DNA from: MTP4 sp052056915 | Lineage (GTDB): Archaea > Halobacteriota > Methanosarcinia > Methanosarcinales > Methanosarcinaceae | DNA length: 64,000 nt | Assembly: GCF_052056915.1 (NCBI RefSeq) | Contig: NZ_CP195119.1 | Span: forward strand, 1,116,001 to 1,180,000 | Reading direction: 5' to 3' | Shown: positions 47,032 to 56,082 of the stretch, one piece after another | How positions within the stretch are numbered: the stretch's first letter is position 1 | Layout of the letters: each line of letters begins with the position of its first letter | Program-made: the position numbers and the translations under genes | The notes under the pieces: generated by a model | Databases searched by the model: none | Told to the model about the DNA's origin: nothing | The model's input: the letters and a program-made list of their open reading frames with translations, nothing else

Positions 47032-47470
47032 ACCAGAAATATTTTATAATAGGATGACATAAACGATCAAAGTCAACTCAGGAAATTTAACAAAAGGATT
47101 GATGAAAATTTATTCAAAGAGTTGACCTGGCTTAAAGCCTGAATTCGTCAAAAAGGAGGTTTTAAACTAAAAGTGAATATAACTTTCATTTAATTCATAA
47201 CAGATTCTAATTACAAAAAACAGAAGCTTCAGCTTCATTTCTGATCTTTCTGCGTGATTCGCATTTTTGAAGAGTGAATGTACTAAGAGCGAATGCCCTC
47301 TAAAAGTGCTGTTCCCCGCATAATAGAGGACAGGGAAAGAGTCGGAAAAATATTACAATCAATTCATAGGGAATTTTCAGAACTCATGGGAATATTATGG
47401 AAAACACTCCCTGAGGATCAGAATACTTTAGACTAAAAAATCCCTAGATAGTCCAACCCAAGGTGATAAA
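47032..47470 (+). promoter_or_regulatory. Promoter and conserved leader of disaggregatase-like gene 1
   Basis: TATA region ACCAGAAATATTTTATAAT at 47032-47050, about 420 bases before the ATG. The leader contains an orphan AGGAGG at 47154, a hairpin GAAGC-TTCA-GCTTC at 47223-47236, the block GTTCCCCGCATAATAGAGG near 47310, and TCCCTAGATAGTCCAACCC at 47441 directly before the AAGGTGAT ribosome binding site. The same parts in the same order and spacing occur before genes 2 and 3. Confidence 0.7.
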
Positions 47471-50400
47471 ATGCTAAAACTGAAGCTAGGAACCCGAAAG
47501 CTGATTTCTATTTCAATTTGCTTTTTAATGCTGCTTGCTACAAGCTCAGCAGCATTAGCAGCATCAGGTGATTTAGCAAATGTTCAAGTATCCAAAGTTA
47601 GTGGAACTGTTACGGTAACAAACGAAGATGGTACTGTTGTATATAAAGGTTCAGACGATGCAGACGCTATTGAAGCGGCTATGAAGGCAATTGATAGCGG
47701 TGTCATCTCCTTCCAGAAAGGCGAATATAATATCGACCGTACACTTCGTTTAAAATCAGATATAACCTTCATCGGAGAAGAAGGAGTAGTATTTGACTGC
47801 ATTAGCTCCCCGGGATTTACTACCGGGACAGGTGGCTATTCTTCTTCAACAATACCAGTGGCAAGTAATGCCAACTCAGGGACTACACAGATTAAGTTGT
47901 CCAGTGTTTCTGGCTTGAATGCTGGGAACTATATAAAAATTTCAGACGATTTCACAGTTTCCTATGAAGGGAACGCTTACAAAAACGGCGAGCTGGCAAA
48001 GATAGTTGCCATCGACGGTTCAACAGTCACAATTGACAAACCTCTGTACGATAGCTATACCACATCGAGGAATGCAAAGGTCCGAGAAATCTCAATGCTT
48101 GAAAACATCAGGTTTGAAAACATTAAGTTTGTAGGAAAAGGAATGGACACCAGTTCTACTGCGATCTATTTCTATGCCACGAAGAACGTTACGTTCTCAA
48201 ATTGTGGAATTGAAGATTTTGGCACCCGTGCGATCAGTTTATTTGATTGTTTAGACTGTACTGTAGAAAACAGCACCTTTAAAAGGATATTCAAAGACGG
48301 GACAGGGTATGGAATTGCCATAACAAATGCCTGTGACAATATCGTAATAAAAAACAACTCTTTCCTTGAAAAAGGCAGGCACTACATTGCTGTCGTGTCC
48401 AGCAGGGGAGGAGTCACAACTGACGGCTTTACCAGGCATGTAGATGTTCTGGACAATATTTTCAGAGATTGTGCTGACGAAGCTGTAAACTCACACCCGA
48501 CTTCATCTCCGATTTTCAGAGTTATTGGCAATGAATTCTACGATTCCAGAAAAGGTGTAGAACTCGCCAGAACTGACAGCATCGTAAAAGACAATAAATT
48601 TTATCGCTGTGGAAATGCCCTGGTTACATTAAGCACCGGCAACCACGTGATTGAGAACAATTACTTCAACGGAAATAGAATCTCCATTATTCCTCACGCG
48701 ACAAGCAACATAATAAGGAACAATGTGTTTGACAACGGCGGCTATATCATGCCGGAACTCAATGCCGTAATTGAAAGTAATACTTTCAGGAATTATTCAG
48801 GGTATATCATATACGCATCCGGCTCAAGCAGTTCCTACCTGCAAAACATTGAAATTTCAAACAACCTGTGTGAAGACCCCCTTACACTGGCAATGAAATT
48901 AAGCTATGCTAAAAATGTTAAATTGTATAACAATGACCTGAGAGGGTATCCTGAATTTAGAGCCTGTGACAATGTAGAAATCGACGGCAACAAGATAAAC
49001 TCTCCTGCCTCTTCTGGGGTCAGGGTTATTGATGCAAAGGGTCCCTACACAATAACAGATAATGAGTTTAAAGCTGACAGTGTAGGAATTTCCCTTGAAA
49101 ACACCGGCACATCATTGATTAATGAAAAGATTCTCATCGCGCGTAACGCCGTCGATGCCCCTAAAGCATATTCTAATGACGACTATTCAAATGTCATCGT
49201 AGAAGGAGGAACTCCTGAAATCGGAGATTCTACACCAGGGGCTTCTGACAATCCGACAACTCTGGTAGGAGTACAGGATTCCCGCCTTCGTGAAGGCTCT
49301 CCTGACACGGTATACAATGACGTTAGTTATCTCGACCTTGGAGGCAGAGACGAAGTCGGCGCATACAGAGACCTTGTCATTTTCGACTTAAGCGAATACG
49401 AAGATGCCGAGCTGATCGAAAATGCGACCCTTTCCCTTTTCTGGTACTACCCCGAAGGAGCGGAAAGGTCCGAGGACACAATTGTCGAAATTTACAGGCC
49501 TGAAGCCTGGAACCCCTACTACGTGACCTGGAACAGCAGGGACCTTAACACTCCCTGGGCGAATGCCGGCGGAGACTGGTATGACCGGAATAATGCCTCC
49601 CAGGGCAGTATCCCCTACGCAACGATTACCATCAAGGGCAGTGATGTTCCTGACAACAGCTACCATGAACTTGACGTAACCGAACTTGTGAAAGAGTACG
49701 TGAGCGGCGAGTACGAGAATACGGGATTCCTGATAAAAGCCCGCACGGAAAGCGGAAACTACATGGCTTTCTACAGCAGTGACTGCGGAATAACGGAATC
49801 TATCCCGAAGCTCGATATAGAACTGAAACCAGAGTCTGGAGATACACCTGAGTCTGGAGATACACCTGATGAAGCTCTCGTCCTGAGCAACCTTCAGGAC
49901 AACCGCCTCCGTGAAGGCTCTCCTGACACGGTATACAATGACGTTCGTTATATCGACCTTGGAGGCAGAGACGGAGTCGGCGGGTACAGAGACCTGGTCC
50001 TGTTCAACTTAAGTGAATTGGACAATGCTGAAAGTATCGAGAATGCTACCCTTTCCCTCTTCTGGTACTACCCTGAAGCAATAGAAAGGCCCGAGGACAC
50101 AGTTGTCGAAATATACAGGCCTGAAGCCTGGAACCCCGACTATGTCACCTGGAACAGCAGGGACCTTAACACTCCCTGGGCGAATGCCGGCGGAGACTGG
50201 TATGACCGGAATAATGCCTCCCAGGGCAGTATCCCCTACGCAACGATTACCATCAAGGGCAGTGATGTTCCTGACAACAGCTACCATGAACTTGACGTAA
50301 CCGAACTTGTGAAAGAGTACGTGAGCGGCGAGTACGAGAATACGGGATTCCTGATAAAAGCCCGCACGGAAAGCGGAAACTACATGGCTTTCTACAGCAG

Positions 50401-51043
50401 TGACTGCGGAATAACGGAATCTATCCCGAAGCTCGATATAGAACTGAAACCAGAACCAGTAGTTCACGTCCTTAACAACCTTCAGGACAGCCGGCTTCGT
50501 GAGGGCTCTCCTGACAGAGTATACAATGACGTCCGTTATCTTGACCTTGGAGGCAGGGACGGAGTCGGCGGGTACAGAGACCTGGTCCTGTTCGACTTAA
50601 GTGAATTAGACGATGCTGAAAGTATCGAAAGTGCGGCCATTTCCCTCTTCTGGTACTACCCGGCCGGAATAGAAAGGCCCGAAGACACAATTGTCGAAAT
50701 CTACAGGCCGGAAGCCTGGAACCCCGACTACGCCACCTGGAACAGCAGGGACCTTAACACCCCCTGGGTGAATGCCGGAGGAGACTGGTATGATCTGAAT
50801 GATGTCTCTCAGGGCAGCACCCCGTACGCAACAATAACCATTAAGGGAAGTGACTTCCCAGACAACAGCTACCATGAGTTTGATGTAACCGAACTTGTGA
50901 AAGCGTACGTAAGCGGCGAATACGAAAATACGGGATTCCTGGTCAAAGCCCGCACAGAAAGCGGAAACTACATCGCCTTCTGCAGCAGCGACTATGAAGA
51001 CGAAAACCAGAAACCTGTGATGACTGTATCGGAAAAAGCATAA
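47471..51043 (+). CDS. Disaggregatase-like secreted beta-helix protein 1, with three C-terminal repeats
   Basis: 1,190 residues. Signal peptide at 1-31 (RKLISISICFLMLLATSSAALA). Residues about 40-590 form a right-handed parallel beta-helix rich in short N-x-F turns (ENNYFNGNRISIIPHATSNI) and match disaggregatase, the M. mazei enzyme that breaks down the methanochondroitin matrix and releases single cells. Three disaggregatase-related (DNRLRE-type) repeats follow at about 597, 806 and 1002, each starting QD(S/N)RLREGSPD and about 190 residues long; these probably bind carbohydrate. Repeats 1 and 2 share about 310 identical bases. A duplicated linker PESGDTPESGDTP joins them. Whether it is catalytic is not shown by the sequence. 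Confidence 0.88.
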   Translation: MLKLKLGTRKLISISICFLMLLATSSAALAASGDLANVQVSKVSGTVTVTNEDGTVVYKGSDDADAIEAAMKAIDSGVISFQKGEYNIDRTLRLKSDITFIGEEGVVFDCISSPGFTTGTGGYSSSTIPVASNANSGTTQIKLSSVSGLNAGNYIKISDDFTVSYEGNAYKNGELAKIVAIDGSTVTIDKPLYDSYTTSRNAKVREISMLENIRFENIKFVGKGMDTSSTAIYFYATKNVTFSNCGIEDFGTRAISLFDCLDCTVENSTFKRIFKDGTGYGIAITNACDNIVIKNNSFLEKGRHYIAVVSSRGGVTTDGFTRHVDVLDNIFRDCADEAVNSHPTSSPIFRVIGNEFYDSRKGVELARTDSIVKDNKFYRCGNALVTLSTGNHVIENNYFNGNRISIIPHATSNIIRNNVFDNGGYIMPELNAVIESNTFRNYSGYIIYASGSSSSYLQNIEISNNLCEDPLTLAMKLSYAKNVKLYNNDLRGYPEFRACDNVEIDGNKINSPASSGVRVIDAKGPYTITDNEFKADSVGISLENTGTSLINEKILIARNAVDAPKAYSNDDYSNVIVEGGTPEIGDSTPGASDNPTTLVGVQDSRLREGSPDTVYNDVSYLDLGGRDEVGAYRDLVIFDLSEYEDAELIENATLSLFWYYPEGAERSEDTIVEIYRPEAWNPYYVTWNSRDLNTPWANAGGDWYDRNNASQGSIPYATITIKGSDVPDNSYHELDVTELVKEYVSGEYENTGFLIKARTESGNYMAFYSSDCGITESIPKLDIELKPESGDTPESGDTPDEALVLSNLQDNRLREGSPDTVYNDVRYIDLGGRDGVGGYRDLVLFNLSELDNAESIENATLSLFWYYPEAIERPEDTVVEIYRPEAWNPDYVTWNSRDLNTPWANAGGDWYDRNNASQGSIPYATITIKGSDVPDNSYHELDVTELVKEYVSGEYENTGFLIKARTESGNYMAFYSSDCGITESIPKLDIELKPEPVVHVLNNLQDSRLREGSPDRVYNDVRYLDLGGRDGVGGYRDLVLFDLSELDDAESIESAAISLFWYYPAGIERPEDTIVEIYRPEAWNPDYATWNSRDLNTPWVNAGGDWYDLNDVSQGSTPYATITIKGSDFPDNSYHEFDVTELVKAYVSGEYENTGFLVKARTESGNYIAFCSSDYEDENQKPVMTVSEKA

Positions 51044-51085
51044 GTTTTCCTCAGTATCGGGTTCGTAAAAAAGCTTAAAATACCC

Positions 51086-51127
51086 GCGCAGAAGGAAAAA
51101 TCCTTTCTGCGCAGGAAATTTTTTTAA
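51086..51127 (+). terminator. Terminator hairpin of disaggregatase-like gene 1
   Basis: Stem GCGCAGAAGGA/TCCTTTCTGCGC (one bulged T) with loop AAAA, followed by GGAAATTTTTTT. Near-identical hairpins follow genes 2 and 3. Confidence 0.8.
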
Positions 51128-51135
51128 TTTTAATA

Positions 51136-51299
51136 GTTTTTGGCAGCATTTTTTGAGTATAACCGTTTTTGGCAGCATTTTTTGAGTATAACCGTTTTTG
51201 ACAGCATTTTTTGAGTATAACCGTTTTTGACAGTATTTTTTGAATATAACCGTTTTTGACAGCATTTTTTGAGTATAACCGTTTTTGGCAGCATTTGTT
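51136..51299. repeat. 29-base tandem repeat, about 5.7 copies
   Basis: The unit begins GTTTTTGGCAGCATTTTTTG and ends AGTATAACC; copies start at 51136, 51165, 51194, 51223, 51252 and 51281 with single-base changes. There are no spacers. It lies just after the terminator, where gene 3 has a different short repeat. Confidence 0.92.
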
Positions 51300-51602
51300 A
51301 AGACCTGACAACTCCACATGGGTGACATTACTGAAATATACCTGAAAAGGAGCTTTGCCGATAGTTTTTGATTCCGTATCCAGGGAATAATTTTCTACAA
51401 TTTTCCCAGCTAAGAAATTCTGCCTGAATTTCTTATTTATATTCGTCCGGATCTACTTTTATCAATTTTACTTTCCCTCTTTTTCCTATGGTTCCTTATG
51501 CCTACTTACATGCTGGATTTTAGCCCTCTTTCTTCGTTTTTCCGGGAAGAATATAAATCTTACAAAAATATATTGGATATCTATAAAAAATTTTAACATA
51601 AT
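51300..51602. other. Spacer between the repeat array and the gene 2 leader
   Basis: About 300 bases with no gene seen. It shares stretches such as CTGAAATA and ATCCGGATCTACTTTTATC words with the spacer after gene 2, showing that the intergenic DNA was duplicated with the genes. Confidence 0.5.
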
Positions 51603-52038
51603 ACCAAAAATATTTTATAATAAACTTGTGTAAATGTTCAAAGTTGACTCAGGAAATATAACTAAAAATTAATTGGAACTTCATTTGATGAATTGACCAG
51701 GCTAAAGGCCCGGATTCATCAGACAGGAGGTGTTGAACTAAAAGGGAATATAATTGTCCTATAATTCATAACATATTCTAACTACAAAAACAGAAGCTTC
51801 GGCTTCATTTCCGAACTTTCTGCGTTATTCGCAATTTTGAAGAGTAAATGAACCAGGAGCGAATGCTCTCTGAATGTGCTGTTCCCCGCATAAAAGAGGG
51901 TAGAGCGAGAGTCGGAAAAATATTACAATCAATTCACAGGGAGTTTTCCAATCTCACGTGAAATTGTGAAAATACCCTCTAAGAATCGGTCTACTTTAGA
52001 CTAAAAAATCCCTAGATAGTCCAACCCAAGGTGATAAA
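51603..52038 (+). promoter_or_regulatory. Promoter and conserved leader of disaggregatase-like gene 2
   Basis: TATA region ACCAAAAATATTTTATAATA at 51603-51622, about 420 bases before the ATG. Orphan AGGAGG at 51725 (here extended to AGGAGGTG), hairpin GAAGC-TTCG-GCTTC at 51793-51806 with a stable UUCG-type loop, and TCCCTAGATAGTCCAACCC at 52009. Spacing of all parts to the ATG is within a few bases of genes 1 and 3. Confidence 0.7.
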
Positions 52039-54957
52039 ATGTTAAAACTGAAGCCAGGAACCCGAAAGCTGATTTCGACTTCAATAATTTGCTTTTTAAT
52101 GCTGCTTGCTACAAGCTCAGCAGCATTAGCAGCATCAGGTGATTTAGCAAATGTTCAAGTATCCAAAGTTAGTGGAACTGTTACGGTAACAAACGAAGAT
52201 GGCACTGTTGTATATAAAGGTTCAGACGATGCAGACGCCATTGAAGCGGCTATGAAGGCAATTGATAGCGGTGTCATCTCCTTCCAGAAAGGCGAATATA
52301 ATATAGACCGTACACTTCGTTTAAAATCAGATATAACCTTCATCGGAGAAGAAGGAGTGGTATTTGACTGCATTAGCTCCCCAGGATTTACTACCGGTAC
52401 CGGTGGCTATTCCTCTTCAACAATCCCGGTGGCAAGTAACGCCAACTCAGGGACTACACAGATTAAGTTGTCCAGTGTTTCTGGCTTGAATGTTGGAAAC
52501 TACATAAAAATTTCAGATGATTTCACAGTTTCCTATGAAGGAAGAAGCTATAAAAACGGCGAGCTGGCAAAAATAGTTGCCATCGACGGTTCAACAGTCA
52601 CAATTGACAGCCCCCTCTACGATAGCTATACCACATCGAGGAATGCAAAGGTCCGAGAAATCTCAATGCTTGAAAACATCAGGTTTGAAAACATTGATTT
52701 TGTAGGGAAAGGAATGGGCACCAGTTCTACTGCAATCTATTTCTATGCCACGAAGAACGTTACGTTCTCAAATTGTGGAATTGAAGATTTTGGCACCCGT
52801 GCGATCAGTTTATTTGATTGTTTAGACTGTACTGTAGAAAACAGCACCTTTAAAAGGATATTCAAAGACGGGACAGGGTATGGAATTGCCATAACAAATG
52901 CCTGTGACAATATCGTAATAAAAAACAACTCTTTCCTTGAAAAAGGCAGGCACTACATTGCTGTCGTGTCCAGCAGGGGAGGAGTCACAACTGACGGCTT
53001 TACCAGGCATGTAGATGTTCTGGACAATATTTTCAGAGATTGTGCTGACGAAGCTGTAAACTCACACCCGACTTCATCTCCGATTTTCAGAGTTATTGGC
53101 AATGAATTCTACGATTCCAGAAAAGGTGTAGAACTCGCCAGAACCGACAGCATCGTAAAAGACAATAAGTTTTATCGCTGTAAGAATGCCCTGGTTACCT
53201 TATCCACCGGCAACCACGTGATTGAGAACAATTACTTCAACGGGAATAGGATCTCCATTATTCCTCACGCGACAAGCAACATAATAAGGAACAATGTGTT
53301 TGACAACGGCGGGTACATCATGCCGGAACTCAATGCAGTAATTGAGAATAATATATTCAAAAACTATTCAGGATATATCATATACGCATCCGGCTCAAGC
53401 AGTTCCAACCTGCAAAACATTGAAATCACCAATAACGTATGTGAAGACCCGCTGACAATGGCAATGAAATTAAGCTATGCCAAAAATGTGTCCTTAAGTA
53501 ACAATAACCTGAGAGGGCACCTTGAATTTAGCAGGTGCAATGATGTACAAATCGATGGTAACAGGATAAATTCCCCCGCATCTTCTGGAATTAAAGTTAT
53601 TAATGCAAGAGGGGAACACACTATAACGGATAATGAGATCAAAGCCGATAGTGTAGGAATTTCCCTTGAAAATACAGGAACATCTCTAATCAAAAACGAG
53701 ATTATCATCGGACGCAATGCCATTGATGCCCCCAAAGCATATTCTAATGACGACTATTCAAGTGTCGTCGTCGAAGAAGGCGCTCCTGAGATCCCACTTT
53801 GGGGAGTGCAGGATTCCCGCCTCCGTGAAGCCTCACCTGATACGGTTTACAATGACGCCCGTTATCTCGACCTTGGAGGCAGAGACGGGGTCGGCGGGTA
53901 CAGGGATCTTGTCATTTTCGACTTAAGCGAATACGAAGATGCCGAACTGATCGAAAATGCGACCCTTTCCCTCTTCTGGTACTGCCCGGATGGAAGAGAA
54001 AGACCCGAGGACACAATTGTCGAAATTTACAGGCCTGAGGCCTGGAACCCCGACTACGTCACCTGGAACAGCAGGGACCTTAACACTCCCTGGGTGAATG
54101 CCGGAGGAGACTGGTATGACCGGAATAATGCCTCCCAGGGCAGTATCCCCTACGCAACGATTACCATCAAGGGCAGTGATGTTCCTGACAACAGCTACCA
54201 TGAACTTGACGTAACCGAACTTGTGAAAGAGTATGTGGGTGGCGAGTACGAGAATACGGGATTCCTGATGAAAGCCCGCACGGAAAGCGGAAACTACGTC
54301 GCTTTCTACAGCAGTGACTGCGGAATAACGGAATCCATCCCGAAACTCGATGTAGAACTGAAACCAGAACCTGTAGTTCACGTCCTTAACAACCTTCAGG
54401 ACAGCCGCCTCCGTGAAGGCACCCCTGATACGGTCTTCAATGACGTCCGTTATCTCGACCTGGGAGGCCGGGAAGGAGTCGGTGGGTACAGAGACCTTTT
54501 CATGTTCGACTTAAGTGAATTAGACGATGCTGAAAGTATCGAAAGTGCAGCCCTTTCCCTCTTCTGGTACTACCCGGCCGGAATAGAAAGGCCCGAAGAC
54601 ACAATTGTCGAAATCTACAGGCCGGAAGCCTGGAACCCCGACTACGTCACCTGGAACAGCAGGGACCTTAACACCCCCTGGGTGAATGCCGGAGGAGACT
54701 GGTATGACCGGAATAATGCCTCCCAGGGCAGCACTCCCTACGCAACGATAACCATCAATGGAAGTGACTTCCCTGACAACAGCTACCATGAACTTGACGT
54801 AACCGAACTTGTGAAAGAGTACGTGGGCGGCGAATACGAAAATACGGGATTCCTGATCAAAGCCAGCACGGAAAGTGAAAACTACATCGCTTTCTGCAGC
54901 AGCGAATATGAAGATAAAAACCAGAGGCCTGTGCTGGCCATCTTGGAAAAAGCATAA
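52039..54957 (+). CDS. Disaggregatase-like secreted beta-helix protein 2, with two C-terminal repeats
   Basis: 972 residues. Signal peptide at about 1-32 (RKLISTSIICFLMLLATSSA). The beta-helix domain is almost identical to protein 1 up to about residue 460; the following 120 residues diverge. Two disaggregatase-related repeats begin near residues 588 (QDSRLREASPD) and 784 (QDSRLREGTPD). Compared with protein 1 one repeat is missing, which changes reach or binding strength but probably not the core function, which is degradation or binding of the extracellular heteropolysaccharide. Own promoter, leader and terminator. Confidence 0.88.
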   Translation: MLKLKPGTRKLISTSIICFLMLLATSSAALAASGDLANVQVSKVSGTVTVTNEDGTVVYKGSDDADAIEAAMKAIDSGVISFQKGEYNIDRTLRLKSDITFIGEEGVVFDCISSPGFTTGTGGYSSSTIPVASNANSGTTQIKLSSVSGLNVGNYIKISDDFTVSYEGRSYKNGELAKIVAIDGSTVTIDSPLYDSYTTSRNAKVREISMLENIRFENIDFVGKGMGTSSTAIYFYATKNVTFSNCGIEDFGTRAISLFDCLDCTVENSTFKRIFKDGTGYGIAITNACDNIVIKNNSFLEKGRHYIAVVSSRGGVTTDGFTRHVDVLDNIFRDCADEAVNSHPTSSPIFRVIGNEFYDSRKGVELARTDSIVKDNKFYRCKNALVTLSTGNHVIENNYFNGNRISIIPHATSNIIRNNVFDNGGYIMPELNAVIENNIFKNYSGYIIYASGSSSSNLQNIEITNNVCEDPLTMAMKLSYAKNVSLSNNNLRGHLEFSRCNDVQIDGNRINSPASSGIKVINARGEHTITDNEIKADSVGISLENTGTSLIKNEIIIGRNAIDAPKAYSNDDYSSVVVEEGAPEIPLWGVQDSRLREASPDTVYNDARYLDLGGRDGVGGYRDLVIFDLSEYEDAELIENATLSLFWYCPDGRERPEDTIVEIYRPEAWNPDYVTWNSRDLNTPWVNAGGDWYDRNNASQGSIPYATITIKGSDVPDNSYHELDVTELVKEYVGGEYENTGFLMKARTESGNYVAFYSSDCGITESIPKLDVELKPEPVVHVLNNLQDSRLREGTPDTVFNDVRYLDLGGREGVGGYRDLFMFDLSELDDAESIESAALSLFWYYPAGIERPEDTIVEIYRPEAWNPDYVTWNSRDLNTPWVNAGGDWYDRNNASQGSTPYATITINGSDFPDNSYHELDVTELVKEYVGGEYENTGFLIKASTESENYIAFCSSEYEDKNQRPVLAILEKA

Positions 54958-54996
54958 GTTTTCCTCAATATCGGGTTCGTAAAAAAGCTTAAAATA

Positions 54997-55039
54997 CCCG
55001 CGCAGAAGGAAAAAATCCTTTCTGCGCAGGAAATTTTTT
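54997..55039 (+). terminator. Terminator hairpin of disaggregatase-like gene 2
   Basis: CCCGCGCAGAAGGA/TCCTTTCTGCGCAGG type stem followed by AAATTTTTTG, same as after gene 1. Confidence 0.8.
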
Positions 55040-55634
55040 GATTTTACTTGATTCTGACCGGACTTACCAGGACATGACTATTTTCCCGAACACCCGGACT
55101 GAAATACACCCGGAAAGGAGCTGTTTTGCATTCGATGCTTGTAATTCCCTTATTTAGCTGAAATTACTGTGTACTTTCATTTATTTGAGCCTGCCATTCA
55201 ACGAATTTCAGGTACGTTTTTTCATGGTTTTGATCACTCACTATTCATGTTTCGTGTTTTTACGAGCCCCTTCTATGGAAGGAATTCTTTCGAACCAATT
55301 CCAAAACTTGGTGCAACATAAGTATCGGGGCCATAATCGCAGTTCAATATATCTCCTTCTTTTGGGCCATAATCCGGATTTTGAGACCTGATCTTTCTTT
55401 GATTTCAGATCCAGGAAATAAGCCTTTACAGGACCTTATTCAGCGAAAAAACTACGGGATACGTTTCTTTTTATGTTCATCCGGATCTACTTTTATCGAG
55501 CTTACTCTCCTCTATTTTTATGGTTCATTATGTCTACTCCCATTATGGATTTCATTCCACCCCTTCTTCATTTCCCGGATATCAAAAGGGGCATCTCTGT
55601 GAAATATATTTGAAAACTATAAAAAAAATTAACA
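55040..55634. other. Spacer between gene 2 and the gene 3 leader
   Basis: About 600 bases without a supported gene; short frames here have no ribosome binding site or recognisable protein. T-rich composition, with some words shared with the spacer after gene 1. Confidence 0.5.
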
Positions 55635-56082
55635 TAATACCAAAAATATTTTATAATAGGGTCGCATAAATGCCCAGAGTTCACTAAGGAAATTTAACTA
55701 AAAGATAAATAGAATCTTGTTTGGTGAGTTGCTAAGGCTGAACACCTATACTCATTCGAACAGGAGGCATTAAACTAAAAAAGAAACCATGAATATCCTA
55801 TAATTTATGACAAATTTTCATTACAAAAAAACAGAAGCATCGACTTCGTTCCCACCCTTTCCGTACGACTGATATTTTCCAGGACTGAAAATATTCAGAG
55901 CGGAAGCTCTCTGCAAATGATGTTCCCGACAAAAAAGAAGTGGAGAGAGGGGCGGAAAAAATATTAAATGCAGTTTATATTAAATTTTTAAAATTTATGT
56001 AAACTTAGCAAAATAACCCCAAAAAATTCAATCTACCTTATACCCAAAATTCCCTAGATTGTCCAACCCCAAAGGTGATACA
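55635..56082 (+). promoter_or_regulatory. Promoter and conserved leader of disaggregatase-like gene 3
   Basis: TATA region ATACCAAAAATATTTTATAA at about 55637-55656, 428 bases before the ATG. AGGAGG at 55762, stem GAAG-CATCGA-CTTC at 55834-55847, and TTCCCTAGATTGTCCAACCC at 56050 just before AAAGGTGAT. More diverged than leaders 1 and 2 but with the same order and spacing. Confidence 0.65.

Noticed and set aside
51136..51299. 29-base direct repeats as a CRISPR array
   Set aside because: The repeats are contiguous, with no spacers, and no cas genes are present.
55185..55602. Two short plus-strand frames between disaggregatase genes 2 and 3
   Set aside because: No ribosome binding site, no recognisable protein, and base composition like the surrounding spacer.
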